Of a DNA stretch of 64,000 bases, positions 11,001 to 22,016 are shown one piece after another. The notes below the pieces were generated by a model. The model was given only the letters and a program-made list of their open reading frames with translations, made no database searches and was not told the origin of the DNA. Made by a program: the position numbers and the translations under genes. This DNA is from Bedellia somnulentella (taxonomy: Eukaryota; Arthropoda; Insecta; Lepidoptera; Bedelliidae). The stretch covers positions 5,952,001 to 6,016,000 of the forward strand of contig OY755178.1 in assembly GCA_963576735.1 (NCBI GenBank), written 5' to 3'. Position 1 is the stretch's first letter. Each line of letters opens with the position of its first letter.

Positions 11001-14000
11001 ATAAATAATCAGTTAATAGTAGAAAAGTATCCTCTGCCGACGGTAAATGACTTGTTTACTAAATTGCACGGGGGGGGAGCAGTTTTCGAAGCTGGACCTC
11101 AGGTTGGCCTACAATCAGTGTTTATTGTCAAACGATGATCAAACTCAGTTAATTACTTGCATAAATACTCATAGAGGGCTGTTTAAATATAAAAGACTCA
11201 TCTTTGGTCTTTCTAGTGCACCCACCATATTCCAAAAAGTCATGCATACAATTGTTGGGAACATGGAGAGGGTACTGTGTTTTTTAGATGACATCCTAGT
11301 GACTGGGAAGAATAGGGAAGAGCATATGCATAGGTTAGAATTAGTACTTCACAAATTACAAGATGCCGGGCTAACATTAAAGAAAGATAAGTGCGAATTT
11401 TTTAAAAATGAAGTAACATATTTGGGTTACGCTATCGATAAAAATGGTATACGGAAATCGACAGAAAAAGTTAGAGCTATTTTAGAGGCACCTATTCCGA
11501 GTAATATAAACCAACTGCAATATTTTCTGGGTTTAATAAATTATTACAGGAATTTTGTTCCCAACGCATCCAGTTTATTGCATCCTCTTTATAAACTATT
11601 AAATAATGGGGTGAGTTGGGAGTGGGCCAGCGAACAACAGTCAGCTTTTGAATGTATTAAAAATATATTGTCATCCGAAAGTGTTCTAGCTCATTTCGAT
11701 CATAACGCTAAAATAATTTTAAAAGTTGACGCATCTCCGAATGGGTTGGGGGCAATTTTATCACAAGTAGGTGCCGATAATGTGGAACGTCCCGTGTGTT
11801 ATGCATCTCGGTCACTTTTAGCAGCGGAAAAAAATTATTCGCAAATTCAAAAAGAAGCTACGGCCATTGTTTTCGGTGTTAAAAGGTTCCATCAGTATCT
11901 ATACGGCAGATCGGTACCTTTCATACTAAGAACTGATCATAAACCTCTAATATCTATTTTTGGACCACACAAAGGGATCCCTGAAGTCACAGCTAACCGA
12001 TTGCAGCGGTATGCAATCTTTCTAGCCGCATATAATTACAAGATTGAATATATACGTAGTTGTGATAACAGTGCGGATTATTTATCTCGGTCTTCACTAC
12101 CTGCGCTTAACGAGGTCAAGGTTAGGGATAGTGAGCAAGCAGTGTATGAGGAGCGAGCCGCTTACGTAAATTTTATTACAGAGGGGGATATGCCAATTAA
12201 CTTATCGGACATTAAAAAAGCCACTTCCTTAGATGTTTCCTTACAGAGAGTTATTGAATACGTTAATAACGGATGGCCAAGAAAAGTTTACGATAGTTCA
12301 ATTAAGCCATTTTTCCTATGTCGCTATCAGTTAACATTGGAAAATGGAATTTTGATGCGAGGACATAAGGTGGTGATTCCATGTTCATTACGTGAGAAAG
12401 TTGTAAGTGAGTTGCATAAGTCTCATTTCGGTGTAGTGAAAATGAAGGCGGAGGCGCGGGGCCGCGTTTGGTTCCCGGGCGTGGACGCCGCGCTGGAGCG
12501 GGTGGCGGCCGAGTGTGCAGTCTGCGCGCAGCTCCGACCTTCGCCGCCGCGAGCTCCTTTAGTTCATTGGCCGCTAGCACGCTACCCTTTCCAACGGATT
12601 CATATTGATTTTTTAGGCCCATTTAATGGAAGAAATTATTTAGTAATTGTTGATGCGTTTTCAAAATGGGTAGAGTGTTTCAGTATGAACTCAACATCAT
12701 CTGACTCAGCACTTAATAAATTAATTGAGGTCATTTCGCGCAACGGAATTCCACAGTCAATTGTTAGTGACAATGGCACGGCATTTTCTTCAGAAAGGTT
12801 CAGTAGTTTTCGTAAATTAAATGGTATTAATCATTTATTTTCACCTGTGTATCACCCCTCGAGTAATGGGCAGGCAGAAAGTTTTGTAAAAATTGTAAAT
12901 TTGACTATAGAAACTCGACGAATAGTTTGACGGGCAAATCACCGTCAGAGCTACTTTTCGGTCGTAAATTAAGATGTCGGTTAGATCTGTTAAATCCGGT
13001 ATATGACCCACTCGTACCGTCGCAGTCGCATACCGTTACAAACACTCAAGTGATAACTGAGAAACAATGTTCACAGAGTAGGTATTTTGGTGGTACTGTA
13101 AGACCCGACTTCACACCCGGCGAAAATGTAATTATTAAAAAATTTGTTAACAAAAATAAATTTCAATGGCTAAAAGGGACAATTATTAGAGCAAAAGGCA
13201 CCATCATGTACGAAGTGTTTATACCGGAAACAAACTGTTCTGTTGTGAGACGCAAAAACCAAATTTGGAAATCAGTGGAGCCGGCAATATTTCCAAGTGA
13301 AGAGGCTTTTCCATCCTGGGATTTAGATGTAATACCAGACTTGAAAAGCACAACTCCGGGCGATCGCGCCGAGACGACGACGGAGTGTCAGTCTGGAGAG
13401 GGAGAGGAGGTATCGCGGAGCAGCGAGTCTTCGGAACCGACGGAGTCTCTGGTGCTGCTGACACCGTCGGACCCAACGTCCACCGACACACTATCACGTC
13501 CATCCGATCCAATAACGAATACAGTCCGGAATGAGGATTATCTATCGGCTACAACAGAAAGATCTCTTCGAAATAAAAAAGTTGTCAATTATAAACCTTT
13601 TATGTAAATATTGTATTGTCTTGAAACTAGTAAGGGAGGAATTGTTGGGTATTTGTAAAAGAGATATTCGCGTCATTACAGAGTCAGTGTAGTACAAGCC
13701 GTTGTTTCATTTGCACCGTTGTCCCCTACCCTTCTGAATACGTAACACTTATCTATACATATAATAAATCTGTAGAAAAGTCATTTTTGTACATTGAAGA
13801 ATTTGAAAAAAAAAATTGCCAGCGTGTGAACAGATAAGTAACAGAACCCATTTCCATCATTTTTTAAATTTTTGTCTGTTTGGCTGTTTATATGTTTGTT
13901 TGTGCGCACATCATGTAAAATCTACGAATTCAATGCTGAAAATGTTTATATACAAAAATGCGGTCGCGCACCTCATGTTGAGGTGCGCGACCCGAACGGG

Positions 14001-17000
14001 CAGACACGTGAGGGCAGACAACGTTGATGGTTGTGTCGAATTGTGAAATTTTCAGCGCGGCGCGGCGCTTCGTTTCAAGTTTACAATTGATTTTTAAAAT
14101 TTAATTTATGTGATTCATTTTAAATAATAATTTTGTACAAAGAAACCTTGAATAGGTAAAAAATAGGTAGTTAAGTTTCGGTTGTTTGTGTGTTTGAGGC
14201 GAAAAGGCTCCTCAAGTACATAATTTGCGTGAATGAAATTTGGCAGAAGGCAAGATAATGATCCAAATACTTTACATCCCGGAAAAAAATGATCAATAAA
14301 ATATTCACGGCTGATTGAACTAAGAGTACCGGAAAAAACGCCTATAATTTTGTAATAAGCAAATTTAACAGTACGAAGTCTGTCGGGTCAGCTAGTTATA
14401 CATAAATGATCATCTAATCGTGATATTTCATTACAAAGCAAGTTGTACATTGGCTGGAAGTAATTTTTGTACTGTTTTTTTCTTGTACCATTTTCTCTTT
14501 AATACATCTGTGGGAACAGCGAGACGGTATAATAGCCAGTTCACCCGACATGTACTATCTAAAAATTTGTTTTTATAATTAGCTAAAGAAACATTAAGAT
14601 ACCGCGATGGAATATGAGTGAGTCGCTGCTAGAGTGCGAGTGAGTCTGGCGTATAGAGGTTTACACATCTTTTAAAATGTCGATAAAACGACGCATACAT
14701 TTAAGTTCCTAAAGTCTTTATTAGTTTCTATTCTATGGCAATAAATAAAGTAATATGGTTTTTCAGAGAGACACAGACTCCAGAATATTAAGGGCAAGTT
14801 TTAGTGATGTCGTAATATTAGTTCTTGGAGCCACCTGCCAGCAAGGAACCCCGGTTGAACTCAAAGGCAAGTTAATAGTAAAAACCTAAACTCACGCCTA
14901 TAAATCTCAAGCCAGCTAGAACTCCATAGTTAGATCTTCATTTAAAAGAAAAGGGATCGTGGGATTCTATATGGTTTTGACTTAATTCTTCTATGCGTGT
15001 TTTCTTACGACTCGAGCACATCAACGGCTCTTGTAGGCATATTTTTTCTTTAGATTATACCCCAACAGGATAGTTAATAAAAAGGAAAATTATCGCGATG
15101 AAAACCCACACGCTTAGTTCAGACTTAGTCATAGTTATATGAAAATGTTTCCTCTTAAAACAGTAAAAAAGTTTTTCTCGATTACGGGGAATCACTGATT
15201 AGTCAAAATATCTTATTTCATTATTTTGGGTTACTAAAAGTACATAATACAAGAATTTTCTAGGTTCTCTTGGCAGAATAGTGATGCTGGTATTATTTCT
15301 GGCACTGATGTTTCTCTACACGTCTTACGCAGCCAACATTGTGGCTTTGCTTCAATCAAGCTCTTCACAAATAAAGAATCTGGAAGACCTTCTTCATTCG
15401 AGGCTGAAAATCGGAGTGCATGATAATGTATTCAACAGATATTATTTTCCGGTAATGTATAGTGGAGGTCTGCTCGTTAAATGTTCTGTTCTTAGGCTGC
15501 GTTTTACTTGAAAACCTCATGTGTTATCTATACTATATCATTGTAAGTTACTAATCAATTAGGCAAATAAAAATTTAAAAAAACTAAATTTTGACACTAG
15601 TGGGACTCGAACTCGCGGGTGCCAAATATTTTTATTTGTTTAATTGTTCTGTTTTGTTTCATACCAGTGCTGGATTGGCACGACTAGCAAATGCTAGAGG
15701 ACCCCACGCAAATATTTGTCAGGAAGCCTAGGCACTATTTTATCGTCACGATATCAGTTAGAATGAGATGACAATATACGATACTAATTATGTGTGAAAG
15801 AGATAGCTGTTTTATACCACGCGATATCCAGTTAAAAGGTCACTCGTACTAGCTATGCTGATAATATAGAGTTTTGTCATAAGGTCGTAAAATTAGGTGT
15901 AGTAGTAGGTGACATTTAAGCGTTCGGAGTTTTTTCAGGCAATAGTGAGGCTATTTTATTCGGCACCCTACTAAGTGTGAACAAGTTCTTTTTAATTTCA
16001 AAGCTTTCCTTTATTTATACCCATTTAAGATTATAACGAGAACAACAGGTTAATAGCGCAGCAATAAATGAACATTTTTATTCAAAAATTTCATTAAATA
16101 AATAATAACTCGTTGGTATTTGTTTAGTATATCTTTTTACAATTGATATCATACGACAATCCAAGGCACCCTTAATAGAATTTGCTCTTAACCACGCTCA
16201 AAGATATTTTTTTAAATAAATTATGTATATTAAAATGACGCTTAATTTATTCATCAACAGATTGCCACTGAACCGATACGCAAAGCGCTTTATGAAGTGA
16301 AAATAGCACCGCCAGGGGCAAAACCCAGGTTTATGAGTATGGAGGACGGAGTAAAACTCATGAAAAAGGTAAAATTTATATAGTACTGATATTTTATTCA
16401 AGTATTTTTTTACTATTCTTAAGTATTCTTAGCCGTGTAGTGCCGGCTTAGAATGTCGCTACCCCTTTCTACCCACGGGTGTCGTAAGAGGCGACTAAGG
16501 GTATTGGGGCTTTTTATTGGATTTTTGGGCGATGCGGTTGGAGACCCATCACCAAAAACCTTTATTTTTACCATCTTTTCCCCACTCAACTTCCAAAAGT
16601 GGCTGAGGAATTTAAAATTCCTTAGCTCTGGCTACCCCTTCTAGGGAAATATAGCCGTGAGCATATGTATGTATGTATGTATTTTTTTATTCTCAACACC
16701 GCCGTGTAGTGTCGGCTCAGAATGTCACTACCCCTTTCTACCCAAGGATGTCGGAAGAGCCAACTAAGAGTGTCTTAAAAGCAAGGTGGTGTTAATTAAA
16801 ATGTATTATTTTCAGGGGTTATTTGCTTTTCACATGGAAACGGGCGTCGGATACAAATTCGTAGGAAAATACTTCGAAGAAGGTGAAAAATGTGGTTTAA
16901 AAGAAATGGAATACTTTCAAGCAATCGACCCATGGTTGGCCGTCAGGAAGAACACACCATACAAAGAAATGTTTAAGATTGGGTATATTAAAATGTTATT

Positions 17001-18484
17001 TTTCGAATGTACGTTTGATATGCTGTATGTTCAAAAATAAATTTTTTGACTGTTCGTTTAATATGTACATTTGCAAACATGAGAAAAATATGTTAATTTG
17101 GTAAAATGTGAGCGATTTAAACAAAGGGACAACATATAAATCGTAATGGCGTCTCACGATATATGCTATAGCTTCATACCTATCAGAACCCATCTACTGC
17201 CACTAGACGCCCGTTATCTGGCAGCACCAGTTTGTATATATTTTTAAGATTATTTTAGTGTGTACTAGTTTACTAATTCGTGACATTTCAGAAACAATTC
17301 GGTATGCAAAGTTTTTTTTTGGTATTTATTAAATATTTTTATTCGATAGTAAACACGCAAATAAAAGACTAATTTGAATATTTTCCATTTAAAATGAGTA
17401 ATTGTAAAGTTATGATTTTTTAAAGATTGTTCAACTTTTGTACTTAATGACGTCATCGATCGATAAAATCACGTAGCGACATGCAAATGAAGCGAAATGT
17501 TTTATAAAAATGTTGCTGATTGCGAAACATATCACGAATTTGGGATGTCAAATGAAATTATGACGATATTATACTAAACAAACCTATGATTTTCGATATT
17601 TTATTAATAAACTGCAAAACCTGTATGTCTTTAATAAAATAACAGTCATCTTAGCTTCAATTTTTTTGGTATTATGTCCGAATTTGTATTATTTTTTAAA
17701 TTTTGTATACCAATGCTATGTCATAACACTGTGTGTGTGCCAAATAAATAAATAAATAAATTAATATTATTTCAAGAAAATATTGTTTATAACCATAATA
17801 TCTCGAGATGGTTTTGTAATCAGCATCACTTTAGTAAAACTTTGCATACCGAATTGGTGTCTATTTCCACATCATACACAAAGTGTATTAATCAAACTCA
17901 AAAGTTCACACTGTATATCCCTGAAGGTGTTGGTAGAGGTACTAATACTTCTGAACATCACGGGACATTGTCACCTAGTGTTCAAGTACCCACGCTTTTC
18001 AACGCCACGGTGTACTCACGCGATAGGGGGCATTAGGGGGCAGGCCTAACGCCGTTTGGTACGAATACACTGCCACATCCTAAGTACTCAGCCTTGTGGG
18101 TTTCCTCACGATGTTTGCCCTCACCGTGTAGGACCGACTCGGGGTTTGAACTGTCTACATGTCCGGCGGCGGGAGTTATCATCCACTGAGCTATCAAGGT
18201 TGTGTTTGTATTAAACTTTATAAAAACATTTCAGCTTCAAAAGAATGCAAGAACATGGTCTTCAAACACGCGAAAACCATCGTTTGTACGAAAAGAAACC
18301 AAGATGTGCGAACAGGGGCGCAAACTTCGTGTCAGTGAGTATGGTGGATTGCTACCCGGCGGTGATGGTGCTGGCGTACGGTGTCGTCGCTTCCTTGATG
18401 TTGCTGGTGATGGAGTGCCTCTGGAATCGGAGGGAGACGCTTGTACGTGGAGCTTGTGGGGAGAAGAAGCAAGAACATTTTTGA
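5097..18484 (+). CDS. Ionotropic receptor, IR75 lineage (11 exons, complete)
   Basis: Ligand-gated cation channel of the divergent glutamate-receptor family that detects odorants such as acids and amines in antennal neurons. Exons: 5097-5238, 5875-6035, 7321-7495, 8125-8317, 9243-9415, 9606-9844, 14767-14866, 15264-15451, 16261-16368, 16816-16982, 18235-18484; 1896 nt, 631 residues, in frame at every junction. A signal peptide precedes SVAEMNEE. TM1 is about residues 330-351; the pore loop and TM2 span residues 370-425, ending in TSYAANIVALLQ, the IR75-type form of the SYTANL motif; TM3 is about residues 587-610. The S2 half contains GLFAFHMETGVGYK and DPWLAVRKNT. Intron 7 uses a GC donor (14867). 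The exon 3 start (after TACTAAG at 7320) is the least certain boundary. An AATAAA lies at 18566. The length is usual for the family. The exact IR75 subtype is not determined. Confidence 0.92.
6046..6392 (+). repeat. SINE-B, nearly complete, with tRNA-like head
   Basis: Starts 10 bp after the exon 2 donor of the IR gene. It shows the whole family: head with GATAGCTCAAAGGATAAG and a T-arm-like ATTCGAAACCC, a (TG)n stretch near 6155, the body (GTGAGGGAAAACATCGTGAGG) and a 3' hairpin CCCTTTCGGGG followed by ATATACGGCGTGAACG. Same sense as the host gene. Confidence 0.8.
6765..6966 (-). repeat. SINE-A copy lacking its head
   Basis: Inverted tail and body are present. The sequence stops in the CTTACGTACACCC stretch, so the first ~40 bases of the element are missing. 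Confidence 0.75.
7026..7235 (+). mobile_element. Helitron fragment
   Basis: Begins TCTATACTAATATAATAAAG, another variant of the lepidopteran Helitron 5' terminus, and ends in GCGCGAAGCCGGAGCAGACC, which looks like a damaged 3' end. No clean CTAG terminus. Lies in intron 2 of the IR gene. Confidence 0.5.
7978..8040 (+). repeat. SINE-B body fragment
   Basis: Only the GAGAAAACATGGTAGGGAAACCCACATGG-type body stretch remains, in intron 3 of the IR gene. Confidence 0.45.
8985..9225 (+). repeat. SINE-A copy just upstream of an IR exon
   Basis: Ends in GGATTTATGGCCGTTAGTAAAC about 18 bp before the exon 5 acceptor (TTACAG at 9242). The branch point and pyrimidine tract of that intron must therefore lie in or right next to the SINE tail. 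Confidence 0.8.
9859..10077 (+). mobile_element. 5'-truncated LINE 3' end with poly(A) and 11-bp TSD
   Basis: A GC-rich 3' UTR with CCGGAGGGG...CCCCTCCGG and a run of A ends, flanked by AGAATAATGAT at 9848-9858 and 10078-10088. The poly(A) tail and TSD show target-primed insertion. It sits only 14 bases after the exon 6 donor (9845), so the left TSD copy is part of the splice-donor neighbourhood. Resembles R1/I-type lepidopteran LINE tails; the clade is not certain. Confidence 0.75.
10221..10303 (-). repeat. SINE-A fragment
   Basis: Only the middle part (CTCAGCCACTTTAGAAATTGACTGG) is recognisable, upstream of the LTR element. Confidence 0.5.
10343..10381. repeat. 16-bp perfect inverted repeat
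   Basis: TTACCGTTACAATTAT is followed by a 6-base loop and its exact complement, immediately before the first ORF of the LTR element. It may be the junction of the truncated element or a tiny palindromic insertion. Confidence 0.7.
10389..13747 (+). mobile_element. Ty3/mag-like LTR retrotransposon, 5'-truncated and broken
   Basis: Lies in intron 6 of the IR gene, sense orientation. Frame 1 (10389-11138) has the aspartic protease (DSG at residues 17-19) and the start of reverse transcriptase. Frame 2 (11047-12930) has the rest of RT (FLDD at residues 79-82), RNase H and integrase. Frame 3 (12927-13607) has the integrase C-terminus and a Ser/Thr-rich tail. Two breaks: an 8-G run at 11070-11077 shifts RT, and near 12900 the frame changes and the segment normally linking the integrase core to its C-terminus seems to be missing. 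A purine run (AAGGGAGGAA) precedes a possible short LTR, TG at 13643 to CA at 13747 (105 bp; mag LTRs are known to be short). No gag and no 5' LTR are present. Not active. Confidence 0.85.
13752..14395 (+). mobile_element. Complete non-autonomous Helitron (644 bp)
   Basis: Starts TCTATACATATAATAAATC after an A and ends ...GTCGGGTCAGCTAG before a T: the TC/CTAG ends and the A-T insertion site expected of Helitrons. A GC-rich hairpin precedes the end. No Rep/helicase coding. It begins 4 bp after the presumed 3' LTR end of the neighbouring retroelement. Confidence 0.85.
14396..14766. other. End of IR intron 6
   Basis: Nothing recognised apart from the exon 7 acceptor (GGTTTTTCAG at 14766). Confidence 0.5.
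15586..15660 (-). repeat. SINE-C fragment (tRNA-like head)
   Basis: Contains GGGACTCGAACTCGCGGG, complementary to a tRNA T-arm, next to TTTTGACAC, as in the SINE-C copies at 23684 and 35583. In IR intron 8. Confidence 0.5.
15728..15853 (+). mobile_element. MITE copy, same family as 55537-55666
   Basis: About 125 bp align with the reverse complement of 55537-55666 (shared GTTAGAATGAGATG and ACGATACTAA). The terminal repeats are mutated here, so this is the older copy. Confidence 0.6.
16432..16682 (+). repeat. SINE-A copy, full length
   Basis: Complete from head to GTAT tail in IR intron 9, about 60 bp downstream of the exon 9 donor. A second, truncated copy follows in the same orientation. 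Confidence 0.85.
16701..16787 (+). repeat. SINE-A head fragment next to an IR acceptor
   Basis: Only the first ~85 bases are present. The element stops about 28 bp before the exon 10 acceptor (TTTTCAG at 16815). Confidence 0.75.
17640..17765 (+). mobile_element. Retroposon 3' end with (AAAT)n tail
   Basis: A GTGTGTGTGCC stretch followed by repeated AAATAAATAAAT resembles the 3' end of a LINE or SINE. No ORF is readable. Confidence 0.35.
17912..18204 (-). repeat. SINE-B copy upstream of the last IR exon
   Basis: Near full length, inverted. Its tRNA-like head (ending GAGCTATCAAGG) stops about 30 bp before the exon 11 acceptor (CATTTCAG at 18234). Confidence 0.8.
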
Positions 18485-18710
18485 TTTACTTGATATTAGC
18501 TGATATTTGCTTAGCTATGCACATTTTTATAGCTAAAGAGGAAAGAAGTGTTGGAACTATTCCTGAATAAAGCAGCTTCGTGCACTAATCCTATGTGCAA
18601 AATGTAATCATTATGGCAAACCAACACGCAAGAAAACTATCTCCAATAAAGTATATTCTTCTTTATTACGAGAAAATAAAAGCGATTTTCCAAATTTATA
18701 TCATTTGAAT

Positions 18711-18854
18711 ACGGTGGATTGCTACCCAGCCGTGATGGTGCTGGCGTACGGGGTCGTCGCCTCTTTGATGTTGCTGGTGATGGAGTGCCTCTGGAATAGG
18801 CGGAAGACGCTTATACGAGGAGCTTGTGGGGAGAAAAAGCAAGAATTGTTTTGA
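18711..18854 (+). pseudogene. Second copy of the terminal IR exon (TM3 and C-terminus)
   Basis: From GGTGGATTGCTACCC to its stop codon this repeats the last ~140 bases of exon 11 with few changes. It keeps an open frame (VDCYPAVMVLAYGVVAS... ending GEKKQELF) and its own stop. It lacks the first half of the exon and has no acceptor AG directly upstream. Most differences are silent or conservative, so it may be recent or constrained. Whether it is ever spliced in place of exon 11 cannot be told from sequence. Confidence 0.8.
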
Positions 18855-18959
18855 TTTGCTCCAAAAATACTGTAATTAGTATATTACTATTCGTATTTTT
18901 ATTTGAAGAACCAAAAGAGCGAAGAAGTAATATTATAACCAGCGAACCTAGCTATTTAG

Positions 18960-19099
18960 CTATTAAATTGCAAAAACATTGAATCCAAAATCTTGCGAAG
19001 CATCGTCTGTAATAGAAAGACTGAGGAGTACCGAGTTTAGATCAATTTGTTAATGGAGACGATTATACGTGGAGCTTGTTGGGAAAAGAAGCAATAACG
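18960..19099 (+). pseudogene. Third, decayed copy of the terminal IR exon
   Basis: Positions 19053-19099 (ACGATTATACGTGGAGCTTG then GAAAAGAAGCAATAA) match the end of exon 11 with an early stop. Weaker matches to the exon's first half occur around 18967-19015. The TM3 segment between them is deleted. Confidence 0.6.
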
Positions 19100-19380
19100 T
19101 TTGACGTCCTCGGAAAAAACTGTTATATGTTTAAAAAGCTTCTAGTAAATATTTAAATTAGCATAGTTTTTAGTAAATAAATGGTACCTGCTCCAGGTCA
19201 AAATAAAATGTTTGGTTTTATTTTATTCAAATAATAAACGTTGGGAAACTATCGTATGTAGTTTATAGTTTTAATTCCGTATATTACAAAATGTGAGCCT
19301 TAAACATCCTTAAATTCAGTTTTGTAGTGACTACCTTCTCTCTTAAATCGCATTATTTTTTATATCCTAATACACCTTAA

Positions 19381-19541
19381 GGCAGGTGTCCGCAATATGA
19401 AGAATAAAAGAGCATGTATGAAAAGATTGATGGATGTAAACGAAGCCAGAGAGGTTTGCCAGGATCGTACAAAGTGGCGATCGATAGTCTCTGCCTACCC
19501 CAATGGGAACTAACGGCGTGAGAATATGTATGTATGTAATA
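19381..19541 (+). mobile_element. LINE 3' tail (RTE-like)
   Basis: Encodes the C-terminus NKRACMKRLMDVNEAREVCQ..., ending YPNGN, then the CCCCAATGGG hairpin, CTAACGGCGTGAG and GTAT tail. Confidence 0.75.
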
Positions 19542-20106
19542 TTCCTTATTATGGCTTAAAATTCTGTGAATATTTTATTTTTGTACATTTGTTATAGCGA
19601 CAGCAAAAACACATGGTTTGTGAAATTTTCAGAATACTGAGTGCATGAGATACAGCCTGGCGATAGACGGACTTCTGTCCCCTAGTAATAAGTTCCCTTT
19701 TATCTTTTTTTTAACAGTACTTCAAATAAACATTAAACTTAGTTCTTTGGGAGTATCTACAAAAAACTATGAAATAGAGCTATTCCAAACCAGAACTACA
19801 CAGCGATCCGAAAAAGCTATTTTGAATTCTAATCGTGACAACACAGCATGAATATTCTTAGAAAATAGAACAATAGCAATTAAATTGCACTAATCTATTA
19901 TTTATATGTCTCATGTCATGACCTATAATTTATCGAAGTAATGAATAGCCTACCTGTGATTTAAGGAGTCATGACAAGAGGATAAATAGTCTTTTACTTT
20001 TATATAAACACTAATTTATGTATTGATAGTGGTCCTATACTATCAGCTTCGAATAAGTCGACTCATAGAGGCGGCGTATATGGGGATGGGATCTTTTTGA
20101 TTGATT
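19542..20106. other. Intergenic, nothing recognised
   Basis: AT-rich. The 68-codon ORF at 19645 has no motif and no splice context. Confidence 0.4.
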
Positions 20107-20355
20107 GTCTTAGAATGTCACTACCCTTTTCTACCTACGGGTGCCGTAAGAGGCGACTAAGGGTTTAAGTGTTGATGGGGCTTTTAAAGTGTTTTTTGGG
20201 CGATGCGCTTGGAGATCCATCATCATCAACGATACTTTATTTCTAACATCTTGTCACCTATCAATTTCTAAATGTGGCTGAGGAGTTTCTAGCTCTGAAA
20301 TACTAGCTATTTTTTTTTTGGGATTTCTGGCCGTGAGTATATGTATGTATGTGTG
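20107..20355 (+). repeat. SINE-A copy
   Basis: Lacks the first ~12 bases, otherwise complete to the GTATGT tail. Confidence 0.75.
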
Positions 20356-20647
20356 TTGATGGACGATAAACTCACCCTTTTCTTGATTTGACTATCTTTT
20401 TGCCTCTCAATATCGAAACGTAGTGGAGGTTTTTTGATTTCGAAGCTTTTAGTACTGATTCAAGAAATTTGGGCATAGCCCATCATAATACTAGACGTTA
20501 GAATATACGCAACGCAAGGCAGGTAAATTTTATACTTTTTGATATAATAAAGTACCTCCTAGAAAGAGCATCTCAGCAAAGCAAAGTGAGAGAGATATAT
20601 GATATTTAAACAAACATTGATATATTTTTGTTACATTATAACTTTGA

Positions 20648-20786
20648 TAGCTCAGTGGGAACACCGCCGCTGTTTATGCAGGGATGTGCTGAACACCAGC
20701 TGATAAAAATAATAGGTCATCATTATCACGAAGTATTAGTACGCATGCCACCCCTTCGGGGATTGTCAGCGTAAACTTTGAGTTTA
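20648..20786 (+). repeat. SINE-B with internal deletion
   Basis: The tRNA-like head (CTTTGATAGCTCAGTGGGAAC) is joined almost directly to the tail (CCCCTTCGGGGATTGTCAGCG). About 200 bases of body are gone. Confidence 0.65.
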
Positions 20787-20912
20787 ATATATTTCATAAG
20801 ATCATAAGGCTATATGTGAGAGGTATAAGTGTCTTAAGTAAGACTGTAATGAGCAGCTATTTCGTACCAAAACGTATTAAAAGAAACGGTTTATATATTC
20901 GATTTAATTAAC

Positions 20913-21043
20913 GTGATAGGATTTTTGGGTGATACGGTTTTTACTATCTTTCCCCCCTCAATGTCCAAAAGTGGCTGAACACTTTCTCATTCTGAAGCTC
21001 TGGCTACCACTTCTAGTGATTTATAGCCGTGAGTATATTTATA
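20913..21043 (+). repeat. SINE-A 3' half
   Basis: Starts at the GATTTTTGGGTGATACGG stretch and runs to TTATAGCCGTGAGTAT. Confidence 0.7.
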
Positions 21044-21880
21044 TAGATACAGGAAAATATTTTCAAACGTAATCGAATAGATGTTAAATAAAACCCATTG
21101 GTTTTTACTTTTTAAAGTGGGTTACAGATTTATCCTTATTGCTTGGAAAAAACGTGATTGAGAAACCTGCACAAAATTGTAAATGCCACTAAATATGGTA
21201 TTAGTAAGATACTCCAATTAAGATTGCTAATTCATAAAAACGAGAACAGGTGTCGTTTAGTCAATAATAAAATATGCTGAGGTGAACTTAAATTCACGTT
21301 ACTGTACACGAATAGTTGACTACTGAAAATATTGGTTCCTACTTTTTCTATCAACCCTTTACCAGCAATAACTTAATTCGAAATCTTGCCCCACAAACAA
21401 CTAAATAGTTGGTACTTATGAAAATCTAAATACTTTTCCCTTATTGCGTATGAAAAATTGGTGAAAAAAACACTGACATTTTGAAAATGATATCAAAAAA
21501 AATATTATTCCTTCGTAACTGTAAATTTCTAGTAGTATATATAAGTATAATAATCTGTTGTTCGGTTCATGTATCTACAGATTTTTTCGAAGAATACTTT
21601 TTTTAACACGAAATAACAAGAAATAAAACAATTTCTAAATTCCTACAATTATCGCAGCTACTGTTCCCATTAGCAACTACACTTTGCGTAGTGTAAAATT
21701 TTCCTCTTGCACCATTTACATTAGCATGAAACTGCAGCCAAACAGTCTGGCTCGCGCATATTATGGACATAACAGTTATCCACACCATAATTACTGATAC
21801 ATAACTACTAATCACTAGGAATCAATCAAAGTAAGGCTCAGGATTGGGACATAAGCGGACGCTGACGTGCGACCGTGATA
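21044..21880. other. Intergenic with one small minus-strand ORF
   Basis: No repeat family recognised. The minus ORF 21603-21815 (70 codons) has a hydrophobic, signal-like start (MISSYVSVIMVWITVMSIICA) and two cysteines close together, but no homologue that I recognise and no clear splice sites. I do not call it a gene. Confidence 0.3.
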
Positions 21881-21885
21881 GACTG

Positions 21886-22016
21886 TGTAATCCCGGGTCC
21901 GGCCTACCAATTTGTCTTTTTGAAGTCATATGTGTGGTAAATTTATCATAGTTGTTAACGGTGAGGGAAAACATCGTGAAGAAACCCACATGGCTAAGTT
22001 GTACTTAGTCTCCCCA
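21886..22016 (+). repeat. SINE-B 5' half, diverged
   Basis: Keeps the head remnant (CCCGGGTCCGGCCTACCAA) and the GTGAGGGAAAACATCGTGAAG body, then passes into unrelated sequence. Confidence 0.6.

Noticed and set aside
12302..12622. 106-codon minus ORF
   Set aside because: It is antisense to the integrase region, which is coherent on the plus strand.
18202..18570. 122-codon frame over IR exon 11
   Set aside because: It is out of phase with exon 10. The frame ending at 18484 continues the receptor.
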